DNA of 6,982 nt from NCBI GenBank assembly GCA_023428365.1, contig JAEYYQ010000020.1, positions 1 through 6,982 of the forward strand, in the 5' to 3' direction. Both the position numbers and the translations under genes were made by a program. Shown here one piece after another: positions 6,035-6,982 of the stretch. Position 1 is the stretch's first letter. The number at the start of each line of letters is the position of its first letter. Below the pieces are notes generated by a model, which had not been told where the DNA came from, made no database searches, and was given only the letters and a program-made list of their open reading frames with translations. Source of the stretch: Pseudomonadota bacterium. GTDB taxonomy: Bacteria > Pseudomonadota > Alphaproteobacteria > Rhizobiales > Hyphomicrobiaceae.

Positions 6035-6982
6035 GCTACCCCGTCGAAACTATTAAAGTCCGCCCGGACGAGCGGGGAATGCGGCTCGACCGGTGGTTCA
6101 AGACCCACTACCCCGACGTCACCCACGGCTATCTGCAGAAACTGCTACGCTCGGGGCAAGTGCGGGTGGACAGCCGGCGCGTGCAGGCGAACGAACGGCT
6201 CGAAGCCGGATCGCAGATCCGGGTGCCGAAGGTCGTTCGCCAGCCGCCAAAGAAGAAGCCATCCCTTGCTCCGCCGCCGGGCCTATCCAAGGCAGATCGC
6301 GACTTCATCGAGCGCATGATCCTGTTTGAGGACGACTATGTGCTGGTGCTGAACAAGCCGTTCGGGATCGCGGTCCAGGGCGGAACGGGCACCAAGCGGC
6401 ACATCGATGGCATCCTTGCCGGAATGGCTGACCGCTTCGGCGACCGGCCCCGGCTGGTGCATCGGTTGGACCGCGATACGACCGGTGTTCTGCTGGTCGC
6501 CAAGACGCGTGACGGCGCGGCCAAGCTGGGGCGCATATTCCAGACCCGCTCAGCCGCGAAGACGTACTGGGCGCTGGTAAAGGGTATACCGAGGCCGCCG
6601 CAGGGACGGATTGAGGCTGCTTTGGTGAAGGCGGCTGGTCCCGATGGCGACCGCGTGCGTAAGGCTGCGCCCGGCGAGCAGGACAAAGCAATGCATGCGA
6701 CGACGCACTATTCCGTCATCGATCGCGTCGGCCAAAAAGCTGCATGGGTGTCCCTGAAACCGGTGACGGGCCGCCAGCATCAGCTTCGCGCGCATATGGA
6801 GCTGATCGGCCATCCGATTGTCGGCGACAACAAATATGAAGGTGGTCTCGATCTCCCGGCTGAGGAAATCGAACCCAAGTTGCATCTCCACGCGCGTCGC
6901 CTCGTGCTGCCGCATCCGGCGGGCGGCGGCGCAAAGATCGACGTCACGGCACCGCTTCCCGAGCATATGCTTCGGACCTGGG
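6031..6982 (+). CDS. rluC: 23S rRNA pseudouridine synthase, RluC/RluA family, 5' part
   Basis: The frame runs from the ATG at 6031 to the window end without a stop, giving 317 residues of a protein cut off at its 3' end. An S4 RNA-binding domain fills about residues 6-66 (GMRLDRWFKTHYP, then LQKLLRSGQVRVD). A basic linker QPPKKKP follows, then the RluA catalytic domain: LNKPFGIAVQGG, the catalytic HRLDRDTTGVLLVAKT with His144 and Asp147, KTYWALVKG, and PVTGRQHQLRAHM near residue 250. This layout fits RluC, which makes pseudouridines at positions 955, 2504 and 2580 of 23S rRNA (E. coli numbering); RluD would be the other choice. The family is usually about 320-350 residues, so little is missing. 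The start overlaps the crcB stop as ATGA, with only GAGAG about 10 bp upstream, so translation probably depends on ribosomes ending crcB. Confidence 0.93.
   Translation, partial: MSYPVETIKVRPDERGMRLDRWFKTHYPDVTHGYLQKLLRSGQVRVDSRRVQANERLEAGSQIRVPKVVRQPPKKKPSLAPPPGLSKADRDFIERMILFEDDYVLVLNKPFGIAVQGGTGTKRHIDGILAGMADRFGDRPRLVHRLDRDTTGVLLVAKTRDGAAKLGRIFQTRSAAKTYWALVKGIPRPPQGRIEAALVKAAGPDGDRVRKAAPGEQDKAMHATTHYSVIDRVGQKAAWVSLKPVTGRQHQLRAHMELIGHPIVGDNKYEGGLDLPAEEIEPKLHLHARRLVLPHPAGGGAKIDVTAPLPEHMLRTW

Noticed and set aside
6305..6966. Overlapping minus-strand frames of 116-138 codons at the right end
   Set aside because: They are antisense to the rluC frame, which has an unbroken S4 domain and catalytic HRLDRDTTG.
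1..6982. CRISPR arrays, tRNA or rRNA genes, insertion sequences
   Set aside because: No regularly spaced repeats, cloverleaf, transposase motifs or terminal inverted repeats were seen on reading both strands.

Overview
The window looks like chromosomal DNA from a GC-rich alphaproteobacterium, most likely of the Bradyrhizobium/Rhodopseudomonas/Afipia group. This rests on the overall base composition, the codon use, and the style of the PccA, CrcB and RluC proteins. It is an inference, because no 16S rRNA or other marker gene is present.

Left part (1-2100): the 3' end of an unrecognised protein rich in proline and alanine, with one compact conserved-looking block, closes at a strong rho-independent terminator. 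A 293-residue NodB/CE4-family deacetylase of the HpPgdA/PuuE type follows. It is preceded by a 15-bp palindrome that resembles an operator of the GntR/FadR family. A palindrome at its 3' end separates it from the convergent gene.

Middle (2087-4625, minus strand): pccA encodes a propionyl-CoA carboxylase alpha subunit, the biotin-carrying subunit of the enzyme that makes methylmalonyl-CoA. It is followed after 10 bp by a GNAT acetyltransferase, so the two are probably co-transcribed. The carboxyltransferase gene pccB is not in the window.

Right part (4783-6982, plus strand): a 157-bp divergent spacer leads to a tae4-like gene for a type VI secretion amidase effector (a peptidoglycan-cleaving NlpC/P60-fold enzyme). 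A small protein with two predicted membrane segments follows 27 bp later. Then come crcB, a fluoride channel, and rluC, a 23S rRNA pseudouridine synthase that runs off the window. crcB and rluC overlap by ATGA. rluC has no stop codon inside the window, so simple ORF calling misses it.

The most interesting point is the tae4/small-membrane-protein pair. The neighbour of a Tae4 toxin is normally a soluble periplasmic Tai4 immunity protein. Here the only candidate is a 76-residue two-helix membrane protein, and no other type VI secretion gene is visible. Its immunity role is a hypothesis from position and topology only. The other genes are ordinary housekeeping or metabolic genes.
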